Assembly: GCA_964458645.1 (NCBI GenBank)
Contig: CAYWJU010000006.1
Coordinates: 36,201-100,200, forward strand
DNA length: 64,000 bases
Reading direction: 5' to 3'
Source of the DNA: DAORHV01 sp964458645
GTDB taxonomy: Bacteria; Patescibacteriota; Gracilibacteria; Peribacterales; Peribacteraceae
Both the position numbers and the translations under genes were made by a program. The notes beneath the pieces were generated by a model, which was given only the letters and a program-made list of their open reading frames with translations, searched no databases and had not been told where the DNA came from. The stretch's first letter is position 1. Each line of letters opens with the position of its first letter. Shown in pieces: positions 18,431 to 25,761 of the stretch.

Positions 18431-18825
18431 AAACGGTCAACAGGACCATGCTGCTCGGCAACGCCACGCGCGACGCCGAACACAAGAAACTGCCCAGTGG
18501 CAGAGACGTCTGCACGTTCGGTTTGGCAACGAACCGTGTGTGGAAAGACTCCCAAGGCGAACGCCAGAGCGTCGCTGAATTCCATAACCTTGTCGCGTGG
18601 GGCAAGCTTGCCGGCTTTTGTGCCGAGTACATCCGCAAGGGCAAGCCGCTCTACGTAGAGGGCTATTTGCACACCCGCAGCTGGGAAGCCGAGAACGGCA
18701 CCAAGCAGTACCGCACCGAAGTGGTTGTGGAGAACCTTGTGCTCATTGGACCCAAGGCCGAGGCCGAGGCTCCGAAGTTGCAGGACGACGAAGTGCCTGC
18801 TGAAGAGGCAGCACCGGTCGCCTAA
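18427..18825 (+). CDS. ssb: Single-stranded DNA-binding protein
   Basis: A 132-residue OB-fold protein that coats single-stranded DNA in replication and repair. Typical SSB stretches are NRTMLLGNATRDAE, VCTFGLATNR and AWGKLAGFC, then YVEGYLHTRSW. The ATG at 18427 follows a pyrimidine-rich leader without Shine-Dalgarno. An upstream in-frame ATG at 18394 would add a hydrophobic, non-SSB stretch and was rejected. The usual acidic tip (DDDIPF) is replaced by DDEVP followed by seven more residues (AEEAAPVA), so the partner-binding tip does not sit at the C-terminus. A strong terminator follows. Confidence 0.92.
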   Translation: MKTVNRTMLLGNATRDAEHKKLPSGRDVCTFGLATNRVWKDSQGERQSVAEFHNLVAWGKLAGFCAEYIRKGKPLYVEGYLHTRSWEAENGTKQYRTEVVVENLVLIGPKAEAEAPKLQDDEVPAEEAAPVA

Positions 18826-18836
18826 GAAGATCATAA

Positions 18837-18861
18837 GGGCCGATCATCATCGGCCCTTTTT
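18837..18861 (+). terminator. Terminator of ssb
   Basis: GGGCCGAT (18837-18844) pairs with ATCGGCCC (18849-18856) across a 4-nt loop, followed by TTTTT. Confidence 0.9.
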
Positions 18862-18869
18862 GTTTCTGT

Positions 18870-19135
18870 AAAAACCGGCGAAGACAGGCTCTGTCTGTCT
18901 GGAGCCGCACCATACGGGAGGAGAGCCCACGAGAGGGAAATCCCTAAAGGGACTGCGCGCCAAGCCTTTCGCTTCGCTCAAGAGCTTGTCGCTGGGAGCC
19001 GCAGGTTCCTTTCGTGAGTTTCAGATAGTCCAAACGGCCGTTGCTCCGCGTGACTCTATCCCTGGTACGCCAGGTGGGTGACCGCATCCCCGGCCCACGG
19101 GCCGAGGTGATTTGGTCTCCCGTAAGATAAGTCAG
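18870..19135 (-). ncRNA. Candidate structured non-coding RNA, class unknown
   Basis: The 400-bp gap between ssb and pgeF has no convincing ORF but many nested pairings. A closing helix joins ACGGGAG (near 19122) to CTCCCGT (near 18914), about 209 nt apart. Internal hairpins include CGGCCC/GGGCCG, CCTGG/CCAGG and CAAGC/GCTTG. On the minus strand a possible -10 CATACT lies at 19142-19147, and AGACAG/CTGTCT (18882-18896) with five T a few bases on could terminate it. I could not match it to RNase P RNA, tmRNA or SRP RNA; 6S-like RNA is possible. Strand and ends are inferred. Confidence 0.4.
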
Positions 19136-19223
19136 AGAAAAAGTATGCGCGGGCTGACGGGTCGTCGAGACAGTCGGGAATGCTACCACGCGGCCCGATA
19201 TCGGGCGAGAAAAATCACGAGAA

Positions 19224-19895
19224 TTATCGGAGTGTCACGACCAGGCAATTGGTGAAACCGCTCTTCACTTCTTCACGGTGTCCGCCGCGGTACGTCCACA
19301 GCGTTTGCGGATTGCAGCGCGTGCAATCAGACATGCGTTCAATATTCGCCACAGGTACGCCGATATCGGCGAATTGCTTGTTCGCGGCGGCAATAAGATC
19401 CACGCAGCGACCGCCGATGAACGGCTTCAGCGTGGGCACTTCGGTGTTTGGATCGGTGAAGTCGGCACACGTCGTACAGAGTGACGGGCCGGCGCCGACG
19501 ACAACGTCCGCCGGACCGATATTCCACTCGCGCTTGAGCACGGCGAAGAACTCGGGGATGACACCGGCCACCACGCCTTTCCATCCGGCATGGATGAGCC
19601 CCACCACGTTGTGCTTGGGTGCATAGACGACGAAGTTCTGGCAGTCGGCGAAACGGATCAGCAGCGTGAGGTCTTTTGCGTCGGTGATGAGCCCGTCGGC
19701 CTGCTCGGTGCGTGAAGTTTCACTTCTGACGACCACAACGTTCTTGCCATGCTTCTGATGCAAGCTGGCGAGCTTGGTAGCCCCTGTCACGCGCTTGATG
19801 TCGGCATCCGAGGCGACGTTATCGGCTTTGTCCAAGAACAGCACATTGAGCTGTTTGGCGAACGGCCGGAGGTTGGCAAAAGGATGATCGATCAT
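19224..19895 (-). CDS. pgeF: Polyphenol-oxidase-family purine nucleoside phosphorylase/deaminase (YfiH/PgeF)
   Basis: A 223-residue protein of the YfiH/LACC1 family. Family knowledge gives purine nucleoside phosphorylase and adenosine deaminase activity, or peptidoglycan editing (cleaning UDP-MurNAc-Ser). The three zinc/catalytic residues are visible: H46 in SLHQKHG, C85 in RFADCQN and H102 in IHAGWKG. An upstream TTG-type extension to 19958 was rejected, because TATGCT lies exactly 6 nt before the ATG at 19895, so the mRNA is probably leaderless. Downstream of the NAD(P)H-hydrate dehydratase gene, but with its own promoter. Confidence 0.88.
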   Translation of the reverse strand: MIDHPFANLRPFAKQLNVLFLDKADNVASDADIKRVTGATKLASLHQKHGKNVVVVRSETSRTEQADGLITDAKDLTLLIRFADCQNFVVYAPKHNVVGLIHAGWKGVVAGVIPEFFAVLKREWNIGPADVVVGAGPSLCTTCADFTDPNTEVPTLKPFIGGRCVDLIAAANKQFADIGVPVANIERMSDCTRCNPQTLWTYRGGHREEVKSGFTNCLVVTLR

Positions 19896-19901
19896 GAGAG
19901 A

Positions 19902-19907
19902 AGCATA
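19902..19907 (-). promoter_or_regulatory. -10 giving a leaderless pgeF mRNA
   Basis: TATGCT, then the 6-nt spacer TCTCTC, then ATG. Confidence 0.55.
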
Positions 19908-19932
19908 GCGGGAATGGCATTCTTTTCCGCAC

Positions 19933-19951
19933 CCGGAACGTCGCGTTCCGG
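19933..19951. terminator. Hairpin between nnrD and pgeF
   Basis: A perfect 8-bp stem, CCGGAACG with CGTTCCGG, has a 3-nt loop. It has no T-run, so termination is uncertain. Confidence 0.4.
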
Positions 19952-19980
19952 CAGGCAACCCAAGGTCGCCGCTGCGGAAA

Positions 19981-20769
19981 TTATACTGACTTCAAAATCC
20001 GTGGAATGCATTCAATCACCCGCTTGGTTCCATAGGCATGGCCGTATTCGTTGAACAGCAGCGTTCCCGCGCGCTTGATGACCGTGCTGGCGGTGACCGC
20101 CGCGTCGAAGTGCGGCATGCCCTGGGCGATGAGCGAGGCAGTGAGTCCGGCCAGCGCATCGCCTGTGCCGCCGACGGTGAGTCCGGGGTTGCCGCCGGGA
20201 ATCTCGCGTTCCACTCCGGTTTCGGAAATCACGCGGTCGATAACACCTTTAATGAGCAGTGTAGCTTTTGTTTCTTTGGCTGCGTCCACTGCACGAGCAG
20301 GATCCAGCTCCATGCGCTCCAATTCACCCAGGTGCGGCGTGAGCACGGCATTGCGCCCCTTGAGTGCGGAGAGTGTGAACGGCTGCAATCCGGTGGCATC
20401 TACCACAAGTGGGCAGGTGGAGGAGTCGAAGATGGTCTGCAATGCGGAAAGCATGGCAGGCGTGCGAGCCAAGCCGGGGCCGATGACGGCGCAATCGATG
20501 GTCGCCAGTAATTCGAGCAATACGGCGTGATCTTTGGGTGTGAAGACATCCGGCGCCGACGGAGTACCGAACCAATAGACCTGCAAATTCGGCGACGCCT
20601 GCTTGGTGACCTCCACATGGACGGATGGCACCAATACATACACTAAATCTGCTCCTCCCGCTTCGGCCGCGAGGGCGGAGAAGAGCGGCGCACCATGCTG
20701 ATGGAGCGAGCCGCCGATGACGGCGACTTTGCCGTTATCGCCTTTGTGCGAGTCGGCTGAGCGTTGCAT
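19981..20769 (-). CDS. nnrD: ADP/ATP-dependent NAD(P)H-hydrate dehydratase
   Basis: A 262-residue ribokinase-like enzyme (YjeF C-terminal/NAXD family) that converts hydrated NADH or NADPH back to the native form using ADP or ATP. The N-terminal GKVAVIGGS, the central VVDATGLQP, TPHLGELERM and the nucleotide site NPGLTVGGTGD (194-204) are all present. The epimerase domain often fused to it is missing, so it is the stand-alone dehydratase. The ATG at 20769 is chosen over an upstream extension because TACACT lies exactly 6 nt before it. Confidence 0.9.
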   Translation of the reverse strand: MQRSADSHKGDNGKVAVIGGSLHQHGAPLFSALAAEAGGADLVYVLVPSVHVEVTKQASPNLQVYWFGTPSAPDVFTPKDHAVLLELLATIDCAVIGPGLARTPAMLSALQTIFDSSTCPLVVDATGLQPFTLSALKGRNAVLTPHLGELERMELDPARAVDAAKETKATLLIKGVIDRVISETGVEREIPGGNPGLTVGGTGDALAGLTASLIAQGMPHFDAAVTASTVIKRAGTLLFNEYGHAYGTKRVIECIPRILKSV

Positions 20770-20775
20770 GACGAA

Positions 20776-20781
20776 AGTGTA
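20776..20781 (-). promoter_or_regulatory. -10 giving a leaderless nnrD mRNA
   Basis: TACACT, then the 6-nt spacer TTCGTC, then ATG. Confidence 0.55.
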
Positions 20782-20852
20782 CAGCAAAGTTGGCGGATGC
20801 AATGCAGGCGAGGGAATCAAGCGACGCCGGGGAGCTCGTGCATTGATTCCGC

Positions 20853-21956
20853 TTAGTGTTTTGCGAATTGCTTCCTCGCCGACTCGACGGCCGTCTCGAT
20901 GCGCTCCTTGAATTTTGCCTGGGAGAATTTACGGGCACTCTCGCGGATGGCAGCGCGGTCCCACGACTTCGCTTCGCACTCCAGTACCGCAGCCGAGAAG
21001 GACTCCACGGTTTGCGCAGCAGCAAGTACACCGGTGCGTCCGTTCTCCACCACGTCGAGTACGCCGCCCTTGCCGAATGCGATGACGGGCGCGCCGCTAG
21101 CTTGAGCTTCCAACGGAACGATTCCTGCATCTTCGACCTGCGGGAAGAGAACCGCTTTGGCATCGGCATACAGGCGCGGGAGATCGGTATCCGGAACGAA
21201 GCCCTTGAACGTAACTGTAGGCCCAGCCATGGCTCGCAGACGGGCTTCCTCGTGTCCGGTACCACCAATAACGAGATTGATTTTGAGCGCATTGGCAAGC
21301 TCAATCAGCAGATCGAAACGCTTGTAAGGGACCAGTCGTCCGAGCGCCAGGTAATAGCCGCCTTGTGCTCCGAGTGGAGTCTGGAAAAAGCGATCATCGA
21401 CCGGCGGTGGAATAACGATGCTGTCGCGTCCGTAAATGCGTGCGATACGACTCTGGGTTTCAGTGGAATTGGCAATGAACACATCCACGCGACGTGCGGT
21501 GGACAGATCCCATCGACGCAGGCGCTTGAGTTGCTGTTGCACTTTTTTCTTGAGCCAGCCTCGCATGCGAAAATCCTTTAAATACTCAGCTTCCATTTCC
21601 CAGGCGTAGCGCATGGGCGTGTGGCAGTAGCAGATGTGCACGGCATTCGAGGGTGCGACCACGCCTTTGCCGACCGCATGCGACGAACTGAAGACCACGT
21701 CGTAACCCGACAAATTGATGTCCTCTATTGCGCGCGGCAACAACGGCAATAAGAATTGATGCCGTCCGAGGATGCCATACAGCCACTGGAGCCTTGGCAC
21801 CGTACGAACATCGGCATTCGCTAGGGCAGGCAGTTGCCCCTTGTTGTACACAGTCGTGAACAGCGGCGACCCGGGCCACATGCGATGCAACGCGGCGATG
21901 ACATGTTCGGCGCCGCCGAACGTGGGCAGCCAGTCGGCGACAAGGGCGAGGCGCAT
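20853..21956 (-). CDS. GT4-family glycosyltransferase
   Basis: A 367-residue GT-B enzyme of family GT4. The acceptor half begins LVADWLPTFGGAEHVI. The donor half contains LALGRLVPYKRFDLLIE, GGTGHEEARL, and the EX7E motif in EDAGIVPLEAQASG. Such enzymes transfer sugars from nucleotide sugars to lipids or glycans at the inner membrane face; the substrate is unknown. A C-terminal basic amphipathic stretch could help membrane contact. The ATG at 21956 (residue 25 of the longer frame) is supported by TACTAT exactly 6 nt upstream. Divergent from ftsQ across a palindromic repeat. Confidence 0.9.
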   Translation of the reverse strand: MRLALVADWLPTFGGAEHVIAALHRMWPGSPLFTTVYNKGQLPALANADVRTVPRLQWLYGILGRHQFLLPLLPRAIEDINLSGYDVVFSSSHAVGKGVVAPSNAVHICYCHTPMRYAWEMEAEYLKDFRMRGWLKKKVQQQLKRLRRWDLSTARRVDVFIANSTETQSRIARIYGRDSIVIPPPVDDRFFQTPLGAQGGYYLALGRLVPYKRFDLLIELANALKINLVIGGTGHEEARLRAMAGPTVTFKGFVPDTDLPRLYADAKAVLFPQVEDAGIVPLEAQASGAPVIAFGKGGVLDVVENGRTGVLAAAQTVESFSAAVLECEAKSWDRAAIRESARKFSQAKFKERIETAVESARKQFAKH

Positions 21957-21962
21957 GGCTGC

Positions 21963-21968
21963 ATAGTA
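21963..21968 (-). promoter_or_regulatory. -10 giving a leaderless glycosyltransferase mRNA
   Basis: TACTAT, then the 6-nt spacer GCAGCC, then ATG. Confidence 0.5.
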
Positions 21969-22017
21969 GAAGAAAAGCCGCGTTCTCCGAAGGCAGTTCG
22001 TTGTATTGAGAGATTTC

Positions 22018-22108
22018 AAAGAAACCAAGGAAGCCGACGATTCCGAGGATTGCAGGGGCTCCTCGGACTCTTTGGTTTCTTCGGACTCTTCGGCTTCCCC
22101 TCGGACTC
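22018..22108. repeat. Palindromic intergenic repeat, copy A
   Basis: Left arm 22018-22049 (AAAGAAACCAAGGAAGCCGA and on) and right arm 22060-22108 form an imperfect inverted repeat around a loop of about 10 nt. The arms are made of 9-10-bp units like TCCGAAGAA. Same family as copies at 24975, 55578, 56688 and the arms around the S23 gene. Confidence 0.75.
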
Positions 22109-22128
22109 AAAACGACCACCAACCCTGC

Positions 22129-22134
22129 TACACT
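22129..22134 (+). promoter_or_regulatory. -10 of the ftsQ-dacA operon
   Basis: TACACT lies 7 nt before the ATG at 22142, so the transcript is essentially leaderless. Confidence 0.5.
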
Positions 22135-22141
22135 GTCGTCC

Positions 22142-23059
22142 ATGCCGCTCAAGAAACCGAGCAGGTTGCCGAAGCACTTAAACCGCGCGGCAAGCCCGTT
22201 CGTGCGCACCATGGCCAAGAAGTACTATCGTACGACGATGGTGCGGCGGCGCATGCGCAATATTTCTCACGGCACCCGCAAGTGGACCAAGGTCGCATCG
22301 GCAATCGGATCGGAGTTCAAGGTGTGGGCGGGTATCGCGCTCATGCTTACGGTATTGGCGGTCATCGGCATTCTGCTCTTTTCTCCGATCTTCGACGTCA
22401 AGCAAATCCAAGTGCGTCGCCAGGATGCGCGCCTGGATATAGAAGAGGTGCAGGAGGTGCTAAAGCCCTTGTTCCGTACGCGTTTACCGTTCATTACCAA
22501 AAGTCAGGTATTCGAGCTGCTGGCCGACCAATACCCCGACATTCGCCGCATTGAGATTGCCAAACAATACCCTTCGACACTCATTATCTCCGCGTATTTG
22601 GATACGGTTGCAGCCGAGTTGCAGCTGGATGAACCCTACGTCGGAAGCGGCGCCCTGAGCGGATCGGGCAGCCATGCATACGTGACGTCGGACGGGTATG
22701 CGATATTCACACCCATTGCGCTCACCGACGGCGATACACTGCCAAAATTACGCATTACGGACTGGGGCGTAAAGCCGACCAATCGCACGTTTTTGATCGG
22801 ACCGGAATTCCTGCAGACTATTTTCCAGGCCAAGGACATGCTGTCTGAAAACTTCGGGTTCACGGTCACGGATAGTACGGTATTCATCCGCGCTCAAGAG
22901 TTCCACGTTCGTGCAAATAAGGTCTCTTTGTGGTTTGATCTAACAAGTCCGTTGGCACTACAATTCCAGCGCTTCCGGGATTTCCTCAAAACCGTCCCGC
23001 TGGATCAGGTGAAGGAGTACGTCGACCTACGTATCTCCGATCGAGTGATTTACAAGTGA
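22142..23059 (+). CDS. ftsQ: FtsQ/DivIB-type cell division protein
   Basis: A 305-residue bitopic membrane protein. A basic cytoplasmic tail of about 60 residues precedes one membrane helix (62-80). Outside is a POTRA-like domain starting FDVKQIQVRR (about 84-150) and a beta domain that ends YVDLRISDRVIYK, the typical C-terminal strand of FtsQ (compare VDLRYPNG-like ends). In the family it links the FtsBL pair to the septal synthase. First gene of a run with the D,D-carboxypeptidase and the LysM-M23 peptidase, which fits a wall and division operon. Stops with TGA. Confidence 0.85.
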   Translation: MPLKKPSRLPKHLNRAASPFVRTMAKKYYRTTMVRRRMRNISHGTRKWTKVASAIGSEFKVWAGIALMLTVLAVIGILLFSPIFDVKQIQVRRQDARLDIEEVQEVLKPLFRTRLPFITKSQVFELLADQYPDIRRIEIAKQYPSTLIISAYLDTVAAELQLDEPYVGSGALSGSGSHAYVTSDGYAIFTPIALTDGDTLPKLRITDWGVKPTNRTFLIGPEFLQTIFQAKDMLSENFGFTVTDSTVFIRAQEFHVRANKVSLWFDLTSPLALQFQRFRDFLKTVPLDQVKEYVDLRISDRVIYK

Positions 23060-23090
23060 GCGCCAACGCGCCCCTCCCCCTTCCGCACGC

Positions 23091-23951
23091 ATGCTTCGCG
23101 CCATCGCATCCCTCTTGCTGCTCGGCATGGTCCCTCCGACCGCCGACAGCGTCCACTTGGCATCGTTGCCGAGTATCGAAGTCGTGCAGGTGACTGCGCC
23201 ATCGCACATTCAAGAGCATCTGAATGTCCCTGCGCTCAGTGCGTCGGGTGTCATGCTGATCGACTTGGACAGCGGCGAGGAACTCTTCTCGGTGAATCCG
23301 GATACGCCCAGACCCATGGCGAGCCTGACGAAGGTCATGACCGCCCTGATCGTCTTGGAACACCATTCGCTCGATGAAATCGTGACCGTACCGGCAATCG
23401 CCGACGAAATCGGCGGCAGCACACTCAAAGCAAAATCAGGCCAACAGTTCAAGCTGAGCGCCATGCTCAAGGCACTCCTGCTGCCGTCGGCAAACGATGC
23501 GGCCTACACCTTGGCCGTACATCACAGCCGCAGCGTGGCGAAATTCGTTGCCGAAATGAATGAACGTGCAACGGCGCTTGGCATGAAGAACACGCATTTT
23601 GGCAATCCGGCCGGATTGGACAGCCAGCAACAGTATGCTTCGCCGCGCGATTTAGCCTGGCTCTCGGTTGCAGCCCTGCGGCAACCGGCATTCCGTGCAA
23701 CGGTGGGCATGCGTTTTGCGAACATCACCAGCAGCGACGGCATGCAATTCGCGTTGTCGAATACGAATGAAATGCTGCACTACAACGACAGCGTTTTCGG
23801 CCTGAAGACCGGTACAACCGATTCTGCGGGTGAATGTCTTATTGTGGCATTCGTTGCTGGAGAGCGCTCGTATCTCTTAGTGATTCTTAAATCGGCGGAC
23901 AGGTATACTGACGCCTTGAATGTTCTTCAGGCAGTGCAAGAAGCTTTGTAA
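23091..23951 (+). CDS. dacA: D-alanyl-D-alanine carboxypeptidase (PBP5/6 type)
   Basis: A 286-residue S11-family serine peptidase that trims the terminal D-Ala from peptidoglycan stem peptides. All three catalytic motifs are present: S78-L-T-K81, S133-A-N135 and K239-T-G241. A short signal sequence ends around residue 20. The C-terminal beta domain and amphipathic anchor of enterobacterial PBP5 are missing, as in many short homologues. The leader is pyrimidine-rich; the gene lies 31 bp after ftsQ and 9 bp before the M23 gene, so the three are probably co-transcribed. Confidence 0.92.
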   Translation: MLRAIASLLLLGMVPPTADSVHLASLPSIEVVQVTAPSHIQEHLNVPALSASGVMLIDLDSGEELFSVNPDTPRPMASLTKVMTALIVLEHHSLDEIVTVPAIADEIGGSTLKAKSGQQFKLSAMLKALLLPSANDAAYTLAVHHSRSVAKFVAEMNERATALGMKNTHFGNPAGLDSQQQYASPRDLAWLSVAALRQPAFRATVGMRFANITSSDGMQFALSNTNEMLHYNDSVFGLKTGTTDSAGECLIVAFVAGERSYLLVILKSADRYTDALNVLQAVQEAL

Positions 23952-23960
23952 GCGCCTCCC

Positions 23961-24974
23961 ATGAGACCGTCCCGCACCCCCGCTCAGCATTGGCTCTCCC
24001 TGCGCATCCGCCTTCTCTGCGGAGTCGTCTTCGTAGGCTCGCTATTCCTGCCGCCGTACGTGAGCGAGGTACAAAGTGCGCCACAGGAATTTACCGACCA
24101 AGAAGAAGGACAAATCGTCTTCATTGAAGACGGTTTTCTGATGAAGACATCGTCGCTGACGGAGCAAGGGACCCGCAGTGCCTTCAGCGAGGGAATCTTG
24201 CACACGGTCGAACCGAACGAGAGTATTGGCGCCATTGCCAAGAGTGCGGGCGTGAAGCCCGAAACGATTCGTTGGGCCAACAACTTAACCGACGGTGCAA
24301 CGGTACAGCCGGGCCAGAAGCTGCTGATTTTGCCGGTCGACGGCGTGATTCACACGGTAAAACGCGGCCAGAGTTTGTCCGCCATCGCCGAGCTCTACTC
24401 CGTTGCCCCAGAGAAAATCTCGGCACAGAACAAGCTGAAAGGCGGCTATATTTTAGCCGGACAACAATTGATCGTCCCAGGTGGGAAGCCGATTGTCGAA
24501 GTGCCGAAGCCCGTGGTTGCCATAAAGCCGCCAACGACTCCTGGAAGCAAACCGCCGGCCACTCCGACCGCGCCGCCCAAAACGTATGTCATCGAGCCGA
24601 CGTATGGTGTTCTGCAGAATCCCTGTGACTGTTACTTCACCCAATACTTCGGCCCCAGTCACTTCGGCGTGGACATGCAGCATAAGGGCGGCAGCGCGAT
24701 TTTCGCAGCCGAAGCAGGAACGGTCATCCGTGCCGAATACGGCTGGAACGGCGGTTATGGAAACGTGGTGGAAATCGACCATGGCAACGGCCTGGTCACG
24801 CTGTATGCCCACAACAAAGAGATGTATGTGAAAAACGGCGACATCGTGACGCGCGGCCAGGCAATTGCATTCATGGGTAACACCGGACGCGTGCACGGCC
24901 CGACCGGCATCCACCTGCACTTCGAGGTCCGCGTGAACGGCAACAAGAAGAATCCGACGCTGTATTTGAAATAG
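23961..24974 (+). CDS. LysM-M23 peptidoglycan endopeptidase
   Basis: A 337-residue secreted protein with a membrane or signal segment at 17-33, two LysM domains (about 80-125 and 130-173), a Pro/Thr/Lys linker (175-207) and a C-terminal M23 domain. Zinc ligands H234 and D238 (HFGVD), H284 (YAHN) and H318-L-H320 are present, so it should be an active endopeptidase held on the wall by LysM. Last gene of the division/wall operon; it ends at copy B of the palindromic repeat, which may serve as its terminator. Confidence 0.92.
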   Translation: MRPSRTPAQHWLSLRIRLLCGVVFVGSLFLPPYVSEVQSAPQEFTDQEEGQIVFIEDGFLMKTSSLTEQGTRSAFSEGILHTVEPNESIGAIAKSAGVKPETIRWANNLTDGATVQPGQKLLILPVDGVIHTVKRGQSLSAIAELYSVAPEKISAQNKLKGGYILAGQQLIVPGGKPIVEVPKPVVAIKPPTTPGSKPPATPTAPPKTYVIEPTYGVLQNPCDCYFTQYFGPSHFGVDMQHKGGSAIFAAEAGTVIRAEYGWNGGYGNVVEIDHGNGLVTLYAHNKEMYVKNGDIVTRGQAIAFMGNTGRVHGPTGIHLHFEVRVNGNKKNPTLYLK

Positions 24975-25068
24975 GGATTCCGAGGAAACCGAAGATTCCG
25001 ACGAGTCCGACGAAAAGCTGTCGAGATTCCTTGGAATCTTCGGCTTCATCGGATTCTTCGGACTCTTC
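24975..25068. repeat. Palindromic intergenic repeat, copy B
   Basis: Left arm 24975-25014 (ATTCCGAGGAAACCGAAG and on) pairs imperfectly with right arm 25026-25068 across an 11-nt loop. It fills the whole gap between the convergent LysM-M23 and pgl genes, so it may act as a two-way terminator. Confidence 0.8.
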
Positions 25069-25071
25069 AAT

Positions 25072-25761
25072 TTACGCCCCGAAAATCACCGTCAGGTCCG
25101 GACTGCCATCAATCACCCGCTTCGCCGGCCAACGGCGTTCGTCTTCGGCGCTCTGCAGCATCTCGTTCCAGACCTCGAACTTCTTCTGACCCTTGAACAA
25201 AAATACGTGCGACTGTGCGGCAGCCACCACATTCAGGGTAAGCGACAGGCGGTCCTTCACCGCGAACGTGTTCGTCGTGGTATGCAGCGCAAAGAGCGAG
25301 TCCGAGAGTGCGACATCGGACAGTGGCGGGAACAGCGACGCAATATGTCCGTCGTCACCCATGCCGAGAATGGCGATGTCGGGAAAATGGTCATCCCACA
25401 GCTCTTTCACACGTTCGGCATAATCGGCCAAGCACTGGTCGATAGGCAACGAGGTATCTGGGAAAACCCACGCCTCAGGCGGAATGGCGGCGCTCTTCAG
25501 CAAGGTATCGCGGATGAGGCGCTGGTTGCTGTTGGCGTCGATGGTAGGCACGTAGCGTTCGTCGTAGAGGAAGATGCCGACCTTCGTCCAATCGATGGAC
25601 GTATCCGTACCGAGCAGCGTGTAGACGGGCACCGGCGTGGAACCACCCGACAACCCGATGACACAACGCCCGCGCTGATCGATGGCACGCTTGATCCGCA
25701 CCGCCAACATGGTAGCCGCTTTGGACGGAAATTCGCCGGCGGTCGCGTGTTCAATGCGCAT
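25072..25761 (-). CDS. pgl: 6-phosphogluconolactonase
   Basis: A 229-residue protein of the DevB/SOL family that hydrolyses 6-phosphogluconolactone. Motifs are LSGGSTP (37-43), DERYVP (67-72) and GMGDDGHIASLFP (133-145), all intact. Its ATG overlaps the zwf stop as TAATG, so the two are translationally coupled. An upstream TTG at 25770 is in frame but not needed. It is expected to act directly on the product of Zwf. Confidence 0.95.
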   Translation of the reverse strand: MRIEHATAGEFPSKAATMLAVRIKRAIDQRGRCVIGLSGGSTPVPVYTLLGTDTSIDWTKVGIFLYDERYVPTIDANSNQRLIRDTLLKSAAIPPEAWVFPDTSLPIDQCLADYAERVKELWDDHFPDIAILGMGDDGHIASLFPPLSDVALSDSLFALHTTTNTFAVKDRLSLTLNVVAAAQSHVFLFKGQKKFEVWNEMLQSAEDERRWPAKRVIDGSPDLTVIFGA

